Below, piece after piece: positions 18,540-27,964 of a DNA stretch of 64,000 bases. Below the pieces are notes generated by a model. The model searched no databases. It had not been told where the DNA came from and saw only the letters and a program-made list of their open reading frames with translations. Position 1 is the stretch's first letter; every line of letters begins with the position of its first letter. The stretch comes from Arthrobacter woluwensis (GTDB lineage Bacteria; Actinomycetota; Actinomycetes; Actinomycetales; Micrococcaceae): contig NZ_JAUSXR010000001.1 in the NCBI RefSeq assembly GCF_030816155.1, positions 2,728,001 to 2,792,000 on the forward strand, given 5' to 3'. A program made the translations under genes and the position numbers.

Positions 18540-18968
18540 ATGAGCGAAATGTTCTTGGAGAAGTACCGCACGCTTGTCCCGAAGTACCTGGCAGACGAAT
18601 GGCAGGAAGAGGACGGCATCCCCGAGGCTGAGCTCGACGCTGCCCTGGCCGGGCTGAAGCTGACGCTTCCTCAGGCCATGCGAGAGTTCTACCTGGCCCT
18701 CGGCGGCTGCGAAGACATCATGGAGGCCTACCACTACTTCTGGGACCCGGAAGAGCTGGAGGTCGACGACGAGGGCTTCCTCATGTTCCTGGAGGACGAG
18801 GACGAGAGCTACACCTGGGGCATCCGAGTGGGCGACCTCAGCGTCCCGGACCCGATCGTCTGGCGGAAGAACAACGCCCGTGGCGAATGGAAGAGCGAGG
18901 ACGGCACCTTCTCCGAGTTCACCTTCGACATGCTGGCCTGGGCGTTCGAGGACGACGAAGAGTCCTGA
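18540..18968 (+). CDS. SMI1/KNR4 (SUKH) family protein
   Basis: A 142-residue acidic protein with the SUKH pattern: an N-terminal helix pair (LPQAMREFYLALGGCEDIM), FWDPEELEVDDEGFLMFLEDED, YTWGIRVGDLSVPDPIVW and a C-terminal FTFDMLAWAFED. In bacteria SUKH proteins are mostly immunity proteins to polymorphic toxins, some are housekeeping regulators. No toxin gene adjoins it. Start at the ATG at 18540; TAGGAT lies 7 bases upstream and can serve as a -10 of a near-leaderless mRNA, while its GGATGGA could act as a weak ribosome binding site. Confidence 0.75.
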   Translation: MSEMFLEKYRTLVPKYLADEWQEEDGIPEAELDAALAGLKLTLPQAMREFYLALGGCEDIMEAYHYFWDPEELEVDDEGFLMFLEDEDESYTWGIRVGDLSVPDPIVWRKNNARGEWKSEDGTFSEFTFDMLAWAFEDDEES

Positions 18969-19009
18969 CTCTCACTTCTCCCCCGGGGCGTGAATTTTCA
19001 GTGAATGAC

Positions 19010-19039
19010 TGGACTGCATGACAAGAACCGTCATAAGCT
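19010..19039 (+). promoter_or_regulatory. Candidate promoter of the 6C-like small RNA
   Basis: TGGACT (19010-19015), an 18-base spacer and TAAGCT (19034-19039). The predicted start near 19046 coincides with the first base of a 10-bp stem, which fits a non-coding transcript. Confidence 0.4.
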
Positions 19040-19045
19040 GACCTC

Positions 19046-19250
19046 AGGAATCGCCCCCTCCTAAGGTGGTTCTTTCGGGGGCCCTTCCAAGCAGCCCCTG
19101 ATTTTCCAGGAAACAGGCCCGTCGGACAGATATCCCCCCTAGATGTCCTGCGGGTCTGTTTCGTTGTCCGGCGTGGATTAATTCCGGTTCACACGATGAC
19201 ATCCGGAAACAGGACATCCCGGCACGGTCCAGAACCATGCCGGGATGCTG
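19046..19250 (+). ncRNA. Candidate C-rich-loop small RNA, 6C-like
   Basis: This non-coding stretch can fold into two hairpins with C-rich loops. Hairpin 1: a 10-bp stem (19046-19055 with 19065-19074, including G-U pairs) and the loop CCCTCCTAA. Hairpin 2: GGACA (19124-19128) with TGTCC (19144-19148), a tandem G-A mismatch, a TA/TA extension, and a loop of T plus six C (19134-19139). A third hairpin with 10-bp arms CATCCCGGCA at 19215-19247 could end the RNA. Actinobacterial 6C RNAs are defined by two hairpins with six or more C in the loops; here the first loop is CCCTCC, so membership is suggestive only. The RNA end is a guess. Confidence 0.4.
19215..19247. terminator. Hairpin between the small-RNA region and the polyprenyl synthase gene
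   Basis: Perfect 10-bp arms CATCCCGGCA / TGCCGGGATG with a 13-base loop, placed 50 bases past the stop codon of the minus-strand gene. It can end that transcript, the plus-strand RNA, or both. Confidence 0.5.
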
Positions 19251-19297
19251 TCACGGAGTGTCAATATGCAACGGCCCAGGTGGGAGCCGCCGTAGGC

Positions 19298-20401
19298 TCA
19301 GGCGGTGCGCTCCACCACGGCCAGTGCGAAGTTCGCCAGGGACTCCTTGACCACGCCTTCGGGGAGCGGCTCCAGAGCGGCCATGGCCTCATCGGCCCAG
19401 CGACGGGCCACGGCCCACGACTGTTCGGTCACCGGGTGAGCGCCCAGCGCGGCGACGGCGGCGGCCAGCGCCTCATCACCGCTCAGGTCACCGTCCACCA
19501 GCTCAAGCACTTCGGCGGCGGAGGCGTCGCCGTCGCGGGCGGCCTCACGCAACAGGAGGACCGGCAGGGTCGGAACGCCTTCGCGGAGGTCGGTTCCCGG
19601 AGTCTTGCCGGACTTCACGCGGGCGCTGGTGACGTCGATGACGTCATCGGCCAGCTGGAACGCGACGCCCAGCTTCTCGCCGTACTCGACCAGGACGTTC
19701 TCCACGGTCTCGTCGACGCCGGCGAAGATCGCGCCGAGCTGTGCGGACGCGGCCACGAGGGAGCCGGTCTTGTCCGCGAGCACCTGGATGTAGTGCTGCA
19801 AGGGGTCCTCGTCCTCACGCGGGCCCACGGTCTCGTGCAGCTGGCCGAGGCACAGCCGCTCGAAGGTGCGGGCCTGGATGCCCAGCGCGCGGCCGCCGAG
19901 CTCGGAGACCAGGATGGAGGCGCGGGCGAAGATCAGGTCCCCCGTTAGGACGGCCACCGAGTTGCCCCAGACCTCGTGGGCGGTCGGCGCACCGCGGCGT
20001 ACGGGCGCGGAGTCCATGACGTCGTCGTGGTACAGCGTGGCCAGATGGGTCAGCTCCACCACGACGGCGGCCTGCAGCACCTCGGGACGGGTGTAGTCGC
20101 CCAGGTGCGAGCACAGGAGGGCCAGGAGCGGGCGGATGCGCTTGCCACCGGCTTCCACCAGGTGACGCGAGGTGGCGTCCGCCAGGGGATCGGAGTTCGC
20201 GATGGCCTCCCGCAGCATCTTCTCCACCCGGGCCAGATTGGTGGTCAGCGCGGGGCCGATCACCTGATCCTCGGAGATGGCGGCGAAGCCACGCGGCAAG
20301 GTCAGTCCGGTGGCGATGGCCGTGGTGCTCGGCTCGGGTTCCACGACGTCGGGAAGTCCGTGTCCGGCGTGCGTCCAGGTGCGGTCTGCGGGTGTGCTCA
20401 C
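19298..20401 (-). CDS. Long-chain trans-polyprenyl diphosphate synthase (menaquinone side chain)
   Basis: Elongates farnesyl or geranyl diphosphate with isopentenyl diphosphate to the side chain of menaquinone. The 367-residue protein has the family blocks: GGKRIRPLLALL, the first aspartate-rich motif DDVMD in LATLYHDDVMDSAPVRRG, and the second DDVID in VAFQLADDVIDVTS. Chain length cannot be read safely; Arthrobacter relatives make MK-9(H2) or MK-8, and M. tuberculosis GrcC1 occupies the same position next to MenJ. GTG start at 20401, 9 bases after the stop of the reductase gene, as part of the menG-menJ-synthase operon. Confidence 0.88.
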   Translation of the reverse strand: MSTPADRTWTHAGHGLPDVVEPEPSTTAIATGLTLPRGFAAISEDQVIGPALTTNLARVEKMLREAIANSDPLADATSRHLVEAGGKRIRPLLALLCSHLGDYTRPEVLQAAVVVELTHLATLYHDDVMDSAPVRRGAPTAHEVWGNSVAVLTGDLIFARASILVSELGGRALGIQARTFERLCLGQLHETVGPREDEDPLQHYIQVLADKTGSLVAASAQLGAIFAGVDETVENVLVEYGEKLGVAFQLADDVIDVTSARVKSGKTPGTDLREGVPTLPVLLLREAARDGDASAAEVLELVDGDLSGDEALAAAVAALGAHPVTEQSWAVARRWADEAMAALEPLPEGVVKESLANFALAVVERTA

Positions 20402-20410
20402 GGTTAAAGC

Positions 20411-21751
20411 CTAACGAGTCGCGGGGAGGGTCTGGGACGCACGGGGGGCGGGCGCCGTTCCGGTGTTCGACGTGGCTGGCACCAGTCGTTCGAGCAGAGC
20501 GATCACGGAGTCCTCGAAACGCCCCGAGCGGGGGTCCGTCAGGTTCGCGAGCATGCGCACCACGAACCGCATCAGCGCGGGCAGCGGCATGCCGGTGCGC
20601 AGAGCGAGTTTCATGATCCGCGGGTTGCCGATCAGGCGGGCGAACACCCGGCCGAGCGTGAAGTGGCTGCCCCATTCGTCGCGCACCTGGGTGGCGTAGG
20701 CGGCCAGGCCGACGTCGAGCGCACGCTGTGCCGCACCCGCCGAGGTGGCGCTGCGGGCGGCGCGATCGGCGTCGATGAGGTGTTCGGCGGCGAAACGCGC
20801 GGACTCCATCGCGTAGGAGATGCCCTCGCCGTTGAACGGCGAGACCATGCCGCCGGCGTCGCCGAGGAGCAGCATCCCGGGAAGGTGGTGCGGGGTGCGG
20901 TTGAAGCCCATGGGGAGGGCGGCGCCGCGGATCTCGCCGACCAGGTTCTCCTCACGGTAGCCCCACTCGCCGGGCATGGCGGCGACCCAGTCGCGCATGA
21001 CCTGCTTGTAGTCGAGGCGACCGAACTCCTTGGAGGAGTTGAGGATACCCAGGCCGACGTTCGACGTTCCGTCACCCACACCGAAGATCCAGCCGTAGCC
21101 GGGCAGGGGCTTGCCGTCCTTGCCCGGGAGTTCCAGCCAGCCCTCCATCCAGTCGTCCTCGTGCCGGGGGCTCGTGTAGTAGCCGCGCACGGCCACGCCC
21201 AGGGGGCGGTCGTCGCGCTTGGCCACGCCGAGGGACACCGCCGTGCGGGTCGAGTTGCCGTCGGCAGCGAGCACGACGTCGGCGTGGAAGTCGCGCGTCT
21301 CGCCGGTCTTGCGTCCGCGCTCGTCGAGGATCGCGGCCCGGGCGCCGATGACGCGTCCGGAATCGTCGCGCAGCGCTTCGGTGACGGAATGGCGTTCCAG
21401 GACGGTGGCGCCCGAGGCCTCCGCGTGACGGGCCAGTGCCTCATCGAAGCCGAGGCGTGTCCGGATCAGGCCGTACTGCGGGAAGTCGCCGACCTCGGGC
21501 CAGGCGAGCTCCACCTGGCGGCCGCCGGCGATCAGGCGCAGGCCCTTGTTGCGACGCCAGCCGTCGACCTCCTCATGGGGCAGACCGAGGCGCTGGATCT
21601 CACGCACCGCACGCGGGGTGAGCCCGTCACCGCAGACCTTCTCCCGCGGGAACGACGTCTTCTCCAGGACCGTGACCTCATGGCCGTCCTGGGCGAGGTA
21701 GTGCGCAGCGGTGGACCCGGCGGGACCCGCACCGACAATGAGAACGTTCAC
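20411..21751 (-). CDS. menJ: Geranylgeranyl reductase family FAD oxidoreductase, probable menaquinone isoprenyl reductase (MenJ-like)
   Basis: The 446-residue protein starts with the FAD-binding GAGPAGSTAAHYLA motif (7-20), then the family stretch FPREKVCGDGLTPRAV, and has the second FAD motif LLLGDAGGMVSPFNGEGI (about 290-307). These are typical of geranylgeranyl reductases. In M. tuberculosis the homologue MenJ saturates one isoprene unit of MK-9, and there too it sits with ubiE/menG and a polyprenyl synthase. The same neighbours here (10 bases after menG, 9 before the synthase) support that role. Lipid (archaeol-like) or chlorophyll substrates are unlikely in this context. Confidence 0.82.
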   Translation of the reverse strand: MNVLIVGAGPAGSTAAHYLAQDGHEVTVLEKTSFPREKVCGDGLTPRAVREIQRLGLPHEEVDGWRRNKGLRLIAGGRQVELAWPEVGDFPQYGLIRTRLGFDEALARHAEASGATVLERHSVTEALRDDSGRVIGARAAILDERGRKTGETRDFHADVVLAADGNSTRTAVSLGVAKRDDRPLGVAVRGYYTSPRHEDDWMEGWLELPGKDGKPLPGYGWIFGVGDGTSNVGLGILNSSKEFGRLDYKQVMRDWVAAMPGEWGYREENLVGEIRGAALPMGFNRTPHHLPGMLLLGDAGGMVSPFNGEGISYAMESARFAAEHLIDADRAARSATSAGAAQRALDVGLAAYATQVRDEWGSHFTLGRVFARLIGNPRIMKLALRTGMPLPALMRFVVRMLANLTDPRSGRFEDSVIALLERLVPATSNTGTAPAPRASQTLPATR

Positions 21752-21761
21752 CGGGCTCCCT

Positions 21762-22517
21762 TTAGCGCGCGGCGGGCGCCGGGCGTGCGGTGGAGGCTGC
21801 GGCGTCGTCGGTCAGAGGCTTGACGCCGCGGTGCACGGCGACGATGCCGCCGTTCAGGTTGCGGTAGGCGACGTCCTCCCAGCCGGCGTCCTGGAGCCAG
21901 TGGGCCAGTTCGTCCTGGTTCGGCCAGGCGCGGATCGACTCGGCCAGGTAGACGTAAGCGTCCGGGTTGGAGGACACCTTGCGGGCGATCGCGGGGAGCG
22001 CGCGCATGAGGTACTCGGTGTACATGGTTCGCCAGACGGGAACAGTCGGGTGGGAGAATTCCGCCACGACGATCCGGCCGCCGGGGCGGGTGACGCGGAG
22101 CATCTCGGCGAGGGCCTTGCGCGGTTCGTTCACGTTGCGCAGGCCGAAGGAGATGGTGCAGGCGTCGAAGCTGTCGTCCTCGAACGGGAGGTTCATGGCG
22201 TCGCCGGCCACGAAGTCGATGTCCGGGCGGCGGCGCTTGCCGACCTTGAGCATGCCGAGGGAGAAATCGCACGCCACGACGTCGATCCCGGCGTCCGCGT
22301 ACGGCTCACTGGAAGTGCCGGTGCCGGCCGCCAGATCGAGGACTCGCTGCCCCGGAACCGCGCCGACCGCATCGAAGACGATCTTGCGCCACCGCCGCGT
22401 CTGCCCGAGGGACAGGACATCGTTGACCACGTCGTACTTCGGCGCAACATCGTCGAACATGGTGGCTACTTCTTCGGGGCGCTTGTCGAGCGAGGCTCGG
22501 ATCGGTGTGCTGCTCAC
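21762..22517 (-). CDS. menG: Demethylmenaquinone methyltransferase
   Basis: Methylates demethylmenaquinone with S-adenosylmethionine, the last ring-forming step of menaquinone. The product (251 residues from a GTG at 22517) has UbiE/MenG motifs: [20 protein letters not shown], the SAM-binding [29 protein letters not shown] and FSHPTVPVW. The frame stays open far upstream but that part is antisense to the isochorismate synthase gene. First gene of an operon with menJ and the prenyl synthase, divergent from the isochorismate synthase. Confidence 0.92.
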   Translation of the reverse strand: MSSTPIRASLDKRPEEVATMFDDVAPKYDVVNDVLSLGQTRRWRKIVFDAVGAVPGQRVLDLAAGTGTSSEPYADAGIDVVACDFSLGMLKVGKRRRPDIDFVAGDAMNLPFEDDSFDACTISFGLRNVNEPRKALAEMLRVTRPGGRIVVAEFSHPTVPVWRTMYTEYLMRALPAIARKVSSNPDAYVYLAESIRAWPNQDELAHWLQDAGWEDVAYRNLNGGIVAVHRGVKPLTDDAAASTARPAPAAR

Positions 22518-22652
22518 CGTCTCATTGTCGCAAACATTCGCGACGACCACGGATTCCGTGTGACCACGCTCTCCACACGACGGTTCGGAGAGGGCGGACG
22601 GAACAGGCCCTGAACAGGACAAAGCGCAGTTCGGGAGTACCCTTGTTCCATC

Positions 22653-23984
22653 ATGAGCAGCACGCTGAAGAGCACCACCGTACCTCTGGGCGAGGACGCC
22701 TCCGAGGACGGTCTGGCGGCTTTCCTCGACGGCCCTCATGCCCCCGCCGTCGCACTGAGCTGGATCCGCCGCGGTTCGGGCCTCCTCGGCTTCGGCGAGG
22801 TGACCCGCTTCGAGGTCTCCGGCCCGGAACGTTTCATGCTCGCCGAGCAGTGGTGGCGCGCCTTGTCCCTCACGGCGCAGGTCGACGACCCCCTCAGCCT
22901 TCCCGGCACCGGCCCCACCGCGTTCGGGTCCTTCGCGTTCTCCAAGACGTCCGGCTACGCCTCGCGCCTCGTGGTGCCCCAACTCGTCATCGGCCAGCGG
23001 AACGGCCTGCGCTGGGCGACGCTGTCCACGCTCGCCGAGTCCGCGCCGTCCGAGGATGAGGTCCGCGACGCCGTCGAGCGGCTGCTCCCCCGTCCGAAGT
23101 CCTCGGACGACGACGCCGCGCAGCGCCCCGCGCTGGACGCCCCCATCCGCCCAGGCTCGCTGAGCGAGGCGGAGTGGATGACCGCCGTCGAGGAAGGTGT
23201 GGCGCGCATCCGCTCGGGCGCGGTCGAGAAGATCGTCCTGGCCCGCGACGTCGAAGTGGACCTGCCCTCCGCCGTGATCCCCGAGAACGTCCTGGCCCGG
23301 CTGGCGCGCCAGTACCGCGAATGCTGGACCTACCGGGTGGACGGCTTCGTCGGGGCGACCCCGGAGATGCTCATCCAGGTGGTGGGCCGCACCGCCCAGG
23401 CCCGCGTCCTCGCCGGCACCCTTGACCGTCGCGACGCGGTGGATCGCACGGCGGAGGAGGACGAGACCGCCTACGCCGAACGCGTGCTCGCCGGTTCGGT
23501 GAAGCAGCGCCACGAACACCAGATCGCCATCGATTCCCTGGTCAACGCGCTGGAACCGTTCTCCGAAGCCACCGACGCCCATGAAGAGCCGTTCATCCTG
23601 GAGCTGCCCAATGTGTGGCACCTCGCCTCCGATGTGAAGGCCGAACTCCTGGACGCCGAGGGGCACATCCCGTCCTCCCTGGCCCTGGTCAACGCCCTCC
23701 ACCCGACCGCCGCCGTGTGCGGGACTCCTACCCTCCCGGCGGGCGCGATCATCCGTGAACTGGAGCACCTGGACCGCGGCCCTTACGCCGGACCGGTGGG
23801 CTGGCTCGACGCCGCCGGGAACGGCGAGTGGGGCATCGGACTGCGCGGTGGGCTCCTGGACGGGTCGACGGCGCGGCTGTTCGCCGGCTGCGGCGTCGTG
23901 GAGGGGTCGGTCCCCGAGTCCGAGCTCGCGGAGACCTGGGCGAAGTTCCGCCCGATGCTGGAGGCTCTCAACGTCGCGTCCTGA
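22653..23984 (+). CDS. menF: Isochorismate synthase
   Basis: Converts chorismate to isochorismate, the entry to menaquinone synthesis. The 443-residue protein has the chorismate-binding fold: [15 protein letters not shown] (contains the conserved Lys), [60 protein letters not shown] and the C-terminal [19 protein letters not shown]. Siderophore-type EntC is the alternative; the divergent menG operon and menD and menC elsewhere in the window favour menaquinone. It shares a 135-base divergent promoter region with menG. Confidence 0.88.
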   Translation: MSSTLKSTTVPLGEDASEDGLAAFLDGPHAPAVALSWIRRGSGLLGFGEVTRFEVSGPERFMLAEQWWRALSLTAQVDDPLSLPGTGPTAFGSFAFSKTSGYASRLVVPQLVIGQRNGLRWATLSTLAESAPSEDEVRDAVERLLPRPKSSDDDAAQRPALDAPIRPGSLSEAEWMTAVEEGVARIRSGAVEKIVLARDVEVDLPSAVIPENVLARLARQYRECWTYRVDGFVGATPEMLIQVVGRTAQARVLAGTLDRRDAVDRTAEEDETAYAERVLAGSVKQRHEHQIAIDSLVNALEPFSEATDAHEEPFILELPNVWHLASDVKAELLDAEGHIPSSLALVNALHPTAAVCGTPTLPAGAIIRELEHLDRGPYAGPVGWLDAAGNGEWGIGLRGGLLDGSTARLFAGCGVVEGSVPESELAETWAKFRPMLEALNVAS

Positions 23985-24389
23985 GGGGTGACGCGGGCGG
24001 GTTCTCCCGGCGTTCCACGCGGCGACCAGTCACTCAGCGACGCTTCGAGTCCTGCCCTTCCCGCGCTCACTTCCTTCGGCGCGACTGGCGCTGTGCCGCA
24101 GGAGGGTGTGCCGACGTCGTCGTTTTCCGAAGCATGTCTTTCGCGTCTGGAATACCGGACACAATGGCGTTTCGAATTCCCTCCTGAAGACCGATCTGCG
24201 CTTTAGTGATGGGAGTCACAGTGAGAGGCGGGGCTGAAGAATTTACCGTCAGGCAACATTCCAGGCTTGTGCTTCGCGGCGCGACGTTGTCCAATAGTCA
24301 ATGCAAGTTGACTGTGACGCACCTCTCAGTGCGTGACTACACTTAAGCGGACTCAACTCCAGGTCCCAGCGCAACAAAGGGTAAAAATC
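23985..24389 (+). promoter_or_regulatory. Intergenic control region of the amino-acid ABC importer
   Basis: No gene is evident. Near its end are two inverted repeats: AGTCAATGCAAGTTGACT (24296-24313, 6-bp arms) and GTGACGCAC...GTGCGTGAC (24314-24337, 8 of 9 pairs). TACACT at 24338-24343 can be a -10, with GTGACG 18 bases upstream as a weak -35. The first repeat could bind a repressor or activator. The region is visibly less GC-rich than its surroundings. Confidence 0.4.
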
Positions 24390-25349
24390 ATGATGTTCAA
24401 CCGCTCCCTCTTCGGTAGCACCAAGGTCAAGACGGCAGCCGTACTGGCCATCGGCGCGCTGGCACTCTCCGCCTGCACCAATGCCTCCGAGACGGCAGAC
24501 AACGGTTCCAAGCCGTCCTCCGGCTCCTCCAGCGCTGCGACGTTCGATCCCAGCACCGTCCAGAAGGACGACGCCCTCGCCGCCAAGGTCCCGGCCGCCA
24601 TCAAGTCCAAGGGCACCCTGGTGGTCGGCTCCGACACCAGTTACGCCCCGGCGGAATTCCTCGACGCGGACGGCCAGACTCCCATCGGCTACGACGTCGA
24701 CATCGCTAAGGCGATCGGCGCGAAGCTCGGCCTGAAGGTCCAGGTCCAGACTGCTGAGTTCACCGGCATCCTCCCCGCGCTGGGCCCCAAGTACGACCTG
24801 GGCATCTCCTCCTTCACCATCAACAAGGAGCGCCTCCAGGCCGTCAACATGGTCAGCTACTTCAAGGCCGGTACCACCTGGGCCGTCAAGAAGGGCAACC
24901 CCAAGGGCTTCAGCCTGGATGACGTCTGCGGCAAGTCCATCGGCGTCCAGACCGGCACCGTCCAGGAGGACCCGGATCTGAAGGACCGCAACAAGAAGTG
25001 CGTCGACGCCGGCAAGAAGCCGGTCGACATCGTGACCCTGAAGAACCAGACCGACGTCACCACCCGCCTGGTGAACGGCTCCATCGACGCGATGGCCGCC
25101 GACTCCCCCATCATCGGCTACGCGCTGACCCAGACCAACGGCCAGCTCGAGAAGATCGGTGACATCTACGACGCCGCTCCCCAGGGCGTGACCGTGGCCA
25201 AGGCGGACACCGCTCTGGCGACCCTGGTCCAGGACACCCTGAACAGCCTCATCGCGGACGGCTCCTACAAGAAGATCCTCGACGCCTGGGGCAACTCCGA
25301 AGGTGCGATCACCAAGTCCGAGCTGAACCCGGCTCCGGCCGCGTCCTGA
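24390..25349 (+). CDS. Amino-acid ABC transporter substrate-binding lipoprotein
   Basis: Captures a polar amino acid outside the cell and delivers it to the membrane permease encoded next. The product (319 residues from the ATG at 24390, with AAAGG 9 bases upstream) has a signal peptide with lipobox LSAC, a Ser-rich linker, then the family 3 solute-binding fold: GTLVVGSDTSYAPAEFLD, GYDVDIAKAIGAKLGLKV, DLGISSFTINKERLQAVNMV and the Asp/Ser-rich hinge. The specific ligand cannot be read. Followed by permease and ATPase genes in the same direction, so a complete importer. Confidence 0.9.
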   Translation: MMFNRSLFGSTKVKTAAVLAIGALALSACTNASETADNGSKPSSGSSSAATFDPSTVQKDDALAAKVPAAIKSKGTLVVGSDTSYAPAEFLDADGQTPIGYDVDIAKAIGAKLGLKVQVQTAEFTGILPALGPKYDLGISSFTINKERLQAVNMVSYFKAGTTWAVKKGNPKGFSLDDVCGKSIGVQTGTVQEDPDLKDRNKKCVDAGKKPVDIVTLKNQTDVTTRLVNGSIDAMAADSPIIGYALTQTNGQLEKIGDIYDAAPQGVTVAKADTALATLVQDTLNSLIADGSYKKILDAWGNSEGAITKSELNPAPAAS

Positions 25350-25380
25350 TCCGCTCTCTCCCCAGAAGCTCAGGTAGATC

Positions 25381-26313
25381 ATGAGTCACAAAGACGACGC
25401 ACCGGTGCTGAATCGCTCAGTGCCGGTGCGGCACCCGGGACGCTGGATCAGCGCCATCATCATCATCGGTGCAGCGCTGGCGTTCATCAGCACCTTCTTC
25501 ACGAACCCCAAGTACGACTGGGACATCGTCGGTAAGTACATCCTCGATGTGCGCGTGGTCCAGGGCATCGGATGGACGCTGCTGCTCACGGTGGCGTCGA
25601 TGGCTCTGGCCATCGTGCTCGCCATCCTGCTGGCCATCATGCGGCAGTCCGACAACCCGGTGCTTCGTTGGACAGCCTGGTTCTGGGTGTGGTTCTTCCG
25701 CGGCACCCCGGTGTACACCCAGTTGATCTTCTGGGGTCTGGTGACTGTCCTGTACCCCGTTCTGAGCCTAGGCATCCCGTTCGGGCCGGAACTCGTCCAC
25801 GTGGTGCTCTCCGACCCCACCAAGGGCCTGATCCCGGCCATCCTCGGCCTCGGTCTGAACGAGTCCGCCTACCTGGCGGAGATCTTCCGTGCCGGCCTGA
25901 AGTCCGTGGACAAGGGGCAAACGGAGGCCGCACAGGCACTCGGCATGTCCAACGGCAAGATCATGTGGCGCATCGTGCTGCCGCAGGCCATGCGCATCAT
26001 CGTGCCTCCGACCGGCAATGAGACCATCGGCATGCTGAAGACCACGTCGCTCGTTCTCGCCGTGCCGTTCACCCTCGACCTGACGTTCGCCACGAACGCT
26101 CTGGCCAACCGCCTCTACACCCCGATCCCGTTCCTGATCATCGCCGCCTTCTGGTACCTGGTCATCACCAGCATCCTCATGGTGGGTCAGCACTACATCG
26201 AGAAGTACTACGGCAGGGGCATCGACGGCGGAGCCCCCGAGGTCATCAACCCGGACGCGCTCAAGGCTGCCGCCGCAGGCCAGGGCGTTCCGACTACCGG
26301 CGCGCACACGTGA
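25381..26313 (+). CDS. Amino-acid ABC transporter permease
   Basis: The 310-residue integral membrane protein has a single hydrophobic helix near the N-terminus (about 22-42) and the HisM/ArtQ-type permease domain (about 60-275), with the ATPase-contacting EAA loop around [24 protein letters not shown]. Such permeases form homodimers when only one is encoded, as here. The [13 protein letters not shown] stretch is typical of the polar amino acid family. Start at the ATG at 25381, 31 bases after the binding-protein gene; its stop is 14 bases before the ATPase start. Confidence 0.92.
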   Translation: MSHKDDAPVLNRSVPVRHPGRWISAIIIIGAALAFISTFFTNPKYDWDIVGKYILDVRVVQGIGWTLLLTVASMALAIVLAILLAIMRQSDNPVLRWTAWFWVWFFRGTPVYTQLIFWGLVTVLYPVLSLGIPFGPELVHVVLSDPTKGLIPAILGLGLNESAYLAEIFRAGLKSVDKGQTEAAQALGMSNGKIMWRIVLPQAMRIIVPPTGNETIGMLKTTSLVLAVPFTLDLTFATNALANRLYTPIPFLIIAAFWYLVITSILMVGQHYIEKYYGRGIDGGAPEVINPDALKAAAAGQGVPTTGAHT

Positions 26314-26327
26314 GGACCGAGGCTGAA

Positions 26328-27104
26328 ATGAACACCGCTGAGAACAAGCCCCTCGTCCGCATCGAGGGCCTGCACAAGTACTACGGCCACCACCATGTCC
26401 TCAAGGGCATCGACATGACGGTGAAGAAGGGTGAGGTGGCCGTCGTCATCGGGCCCTCCGGTTCTGGTAAGTCGACCATGCTCCGCTGCGTGAACCTCAT
26501 GGAGACGATCAGCGCCGGCCTCATCCACGTGGGCGACCAGCTGATCGGCTACCGCGAGAAGAACGGCCAGCTGCACGATCTCAAGGACAAGGAGATCGCC
26601 GCCCAGCGCCAGAACATCGGCATGGTGTTCCAGAAGTTCAACCTCTTCCCCCACATGACCGCGCTGGAGAACGTCATCGAGGCGCCCATGCAGGTCAAGG
26701 GTCAGAGCAAGGCGGTCGCCAAGAAGCGGGCCGCCGAACTCCTGGAGATGGTGGGACTCGGGTCGCGTATCAACCACTACCCGTCCCAGCTTTCCGGGGG
26801 CCAGCAGCAGCGCGTGGCGATCGCCCGGGCGCTGGCCATGGACCCCGAGGTCATGCTCTTCGACGAGCCCACCTCGGCCCTGGACCCTGAGCTCGTGGGT
26901 GATGTGCTGAACGTGATGAAGGACCTCGCCAAGTCCGGCATGACCATGATCGTGGTGACTCACGAGATCGGCTTCGCCCGCGAGGTCGGCGACACCCTGA
27001 CGTTCATGGATGCCGGTGTGGTGGTGGAGTCCGGTGACCCCCGGGCGATCATCGCCGCCCCGCAGCACGAACGCACCAAGGAGTTCCTGAGCCGCGTGCT
27101 CTGA
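26328..27104 (+). CDS. Amino-acid ABC transporter ATP-binding protein
   Basis: Energises the importer in the two genes upstream. The 258-residue protein has Walker [11 protein letters not shown]-loop ([14 protein letters not shown]), the ABC signature LSGGQQQR, Walker [15 protein letters not shown] and the switch His ([13 protein letters not shown]), matching the GlnQ/HisP group of polar amino acid ATPases. The ATG at 26328 is chosen because GAGG boxes lie just upstream; a GTG at 26310 overlaps the permease stop and is a weaker alternative. Last gene of the operon, followed by palindrome A copy 3. Confidence 0.93.
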   Translation: MNTAENKPLVRIEGLHKYYGHHHVLKGIDMTVKKGEVAVVIGPSGSGKSTMLRCVNLMETISAGLIHVGDQLIGYREKNGQLHDLKDKEIAAQRQNIGMVFQKFNLFPHMTALENVIEAPMQVKGQSKAVAKKRAAELLEMVGLGSRINHYPSQLSGGQQQRVAIARALAMDPEVMLFDEPTSALDPELVGDVLNVMKDLAKSGMTMIVVTHEIGFAREVGDTLTFMDAGVVVESGDPRAIIAAPQHERTKEFLSRVL

Positions 27105-27120
27105 CGCGTCCCTCTCCTCT

Positions 27121-27192
27121 GATCGACTGCTCCATACGATGCCGTTTTCCCCGATTTTCCGGGGATTCCGGCATCATATGGAGCAGTCGATC
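27121..27192. repeat. Palindromic repeat family A, copy 3
   Basis: A 72-base palindrome with outer arms GATCGACTGCTCCATA and inner arms around TCCCCG/CGGGGA, lying between the convergent ATPase and lipoprotein genes. It is 63/72 identical by eye to the reverse complement of copy 4 at 27881. Confidence 0.85.
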
Positions 27193-27205
27193 GGCGTTTA
27201 AGGAG

Positions 27206-27830
27206 TCACCACGACGGCGGGCAGGCGATGTCCCCGGCCGGGATGACCGGCTTGCGCACGCCCTCCGCTCCCGCGACGGCGACCGTGAGACGGAGGCACA
27301 CGGCGTCGCGCCCGTGGACGAGGAAGCCGCCCGGCCACCACGTGTACGGCGTCACGGACGCGGGGCACGCGGTGAACGTGATCGAGGTGTTGCCATCCCG
27401 GGCGCCGTACTGCGCCACGAGGCCGACCGTCCGTTGCTGGTCCGGTGCCACGGTCACCGTCACAGTGCGGCCCGGCGCGCACGAAGAACGGGTCCTTCAT
27501 CCACTGGACTCCCGCGTCGAACTCAGGGGTGGCCGAGCCGGAGAAGTTGTCCCGGATGAAGAGCGGGTCGAGGGAGATGACCTGTCGCGTCGGATCGAAG
27601 TCCTTGGCATCCGTCTGGCCCTGCCGGCAGCCCGCGTCGTAGTGACCGGCGGGCGGGGCGGCGCTGGTGGCGACCGGCGTCGCGGTGTCAGACGACGACG
27701 GCGGCGCACTACCTGCGGTCGACGCACCATCCGGAGTGCATCCCGTCAGGGTGCCGGCGGCGAGCAGCGCTGCCGCAAGCATGAGTCGCCCGATCCCCGA
27801 GACGCTCCGTCCCCTTGTTCCCCCCATCAT
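27206..27830 (-). pseudogene. Secreted lipoprotein of unknown function, one frameshift
   Basis: Starts at the ATG at 27830; signal peptide with lipobox LTGC, then a Ser/Thr/Ala-rich linker and a small beta-rich domain. Reading from the start leaves family-like sequence after DPFFVRAG. Removing one base from the GGG run (27471-27473) joins it to RTVTVTVAPDQQRTVG and on to the end VIPAGDIACPPSW with a TGA at 27206, so the real protein is about 207 residues. Two cysteines in the C-terminal half fit an exported fold like those of DUF4232-type actinobacterial lipoproteins, but I do not assign a family. It is the single gene between palindromes A3 and A4. Confidence 0.65.
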
Positions 27831-27880
27831 GCCCTCAGGCTACGCCGACGCTCCGGCTCCCGGAACCCCCAGTCCCACCT

Positions 27881-27952
27881 CATCGGCTGCTCCATACGAT
27901 GCCGAAATCCCCGGAAATCCGGGAAAAACGACATCGTATGGAGCAGTCGATG
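27881..27952. repeat. Palindromic repeat family A, copy 4
   Basis: A 72-base palindrome in opposite orientation to copy 3 and sharing its inner sequence. It follows the menD stop codon by 12 bases on the minus strand, upstream of the lipoprotein. Confidence 0.85.
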
Positions 27953-27964
27953 GAGGGAGAGGGG

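Noticed and set aside
19044..19238. 64-codon minus-strand frame over the candidate small RNA
   Set aside because: No ribosome binding site, no family resemblance, and the stretch is better explained by RNA structure.
2036..27952. Family A repeats as a CRISPR array or insertion sequence
   Set aside because: Four copies only, far apart, each palindromic with no spacers between and no cas genes or transposase nearby.
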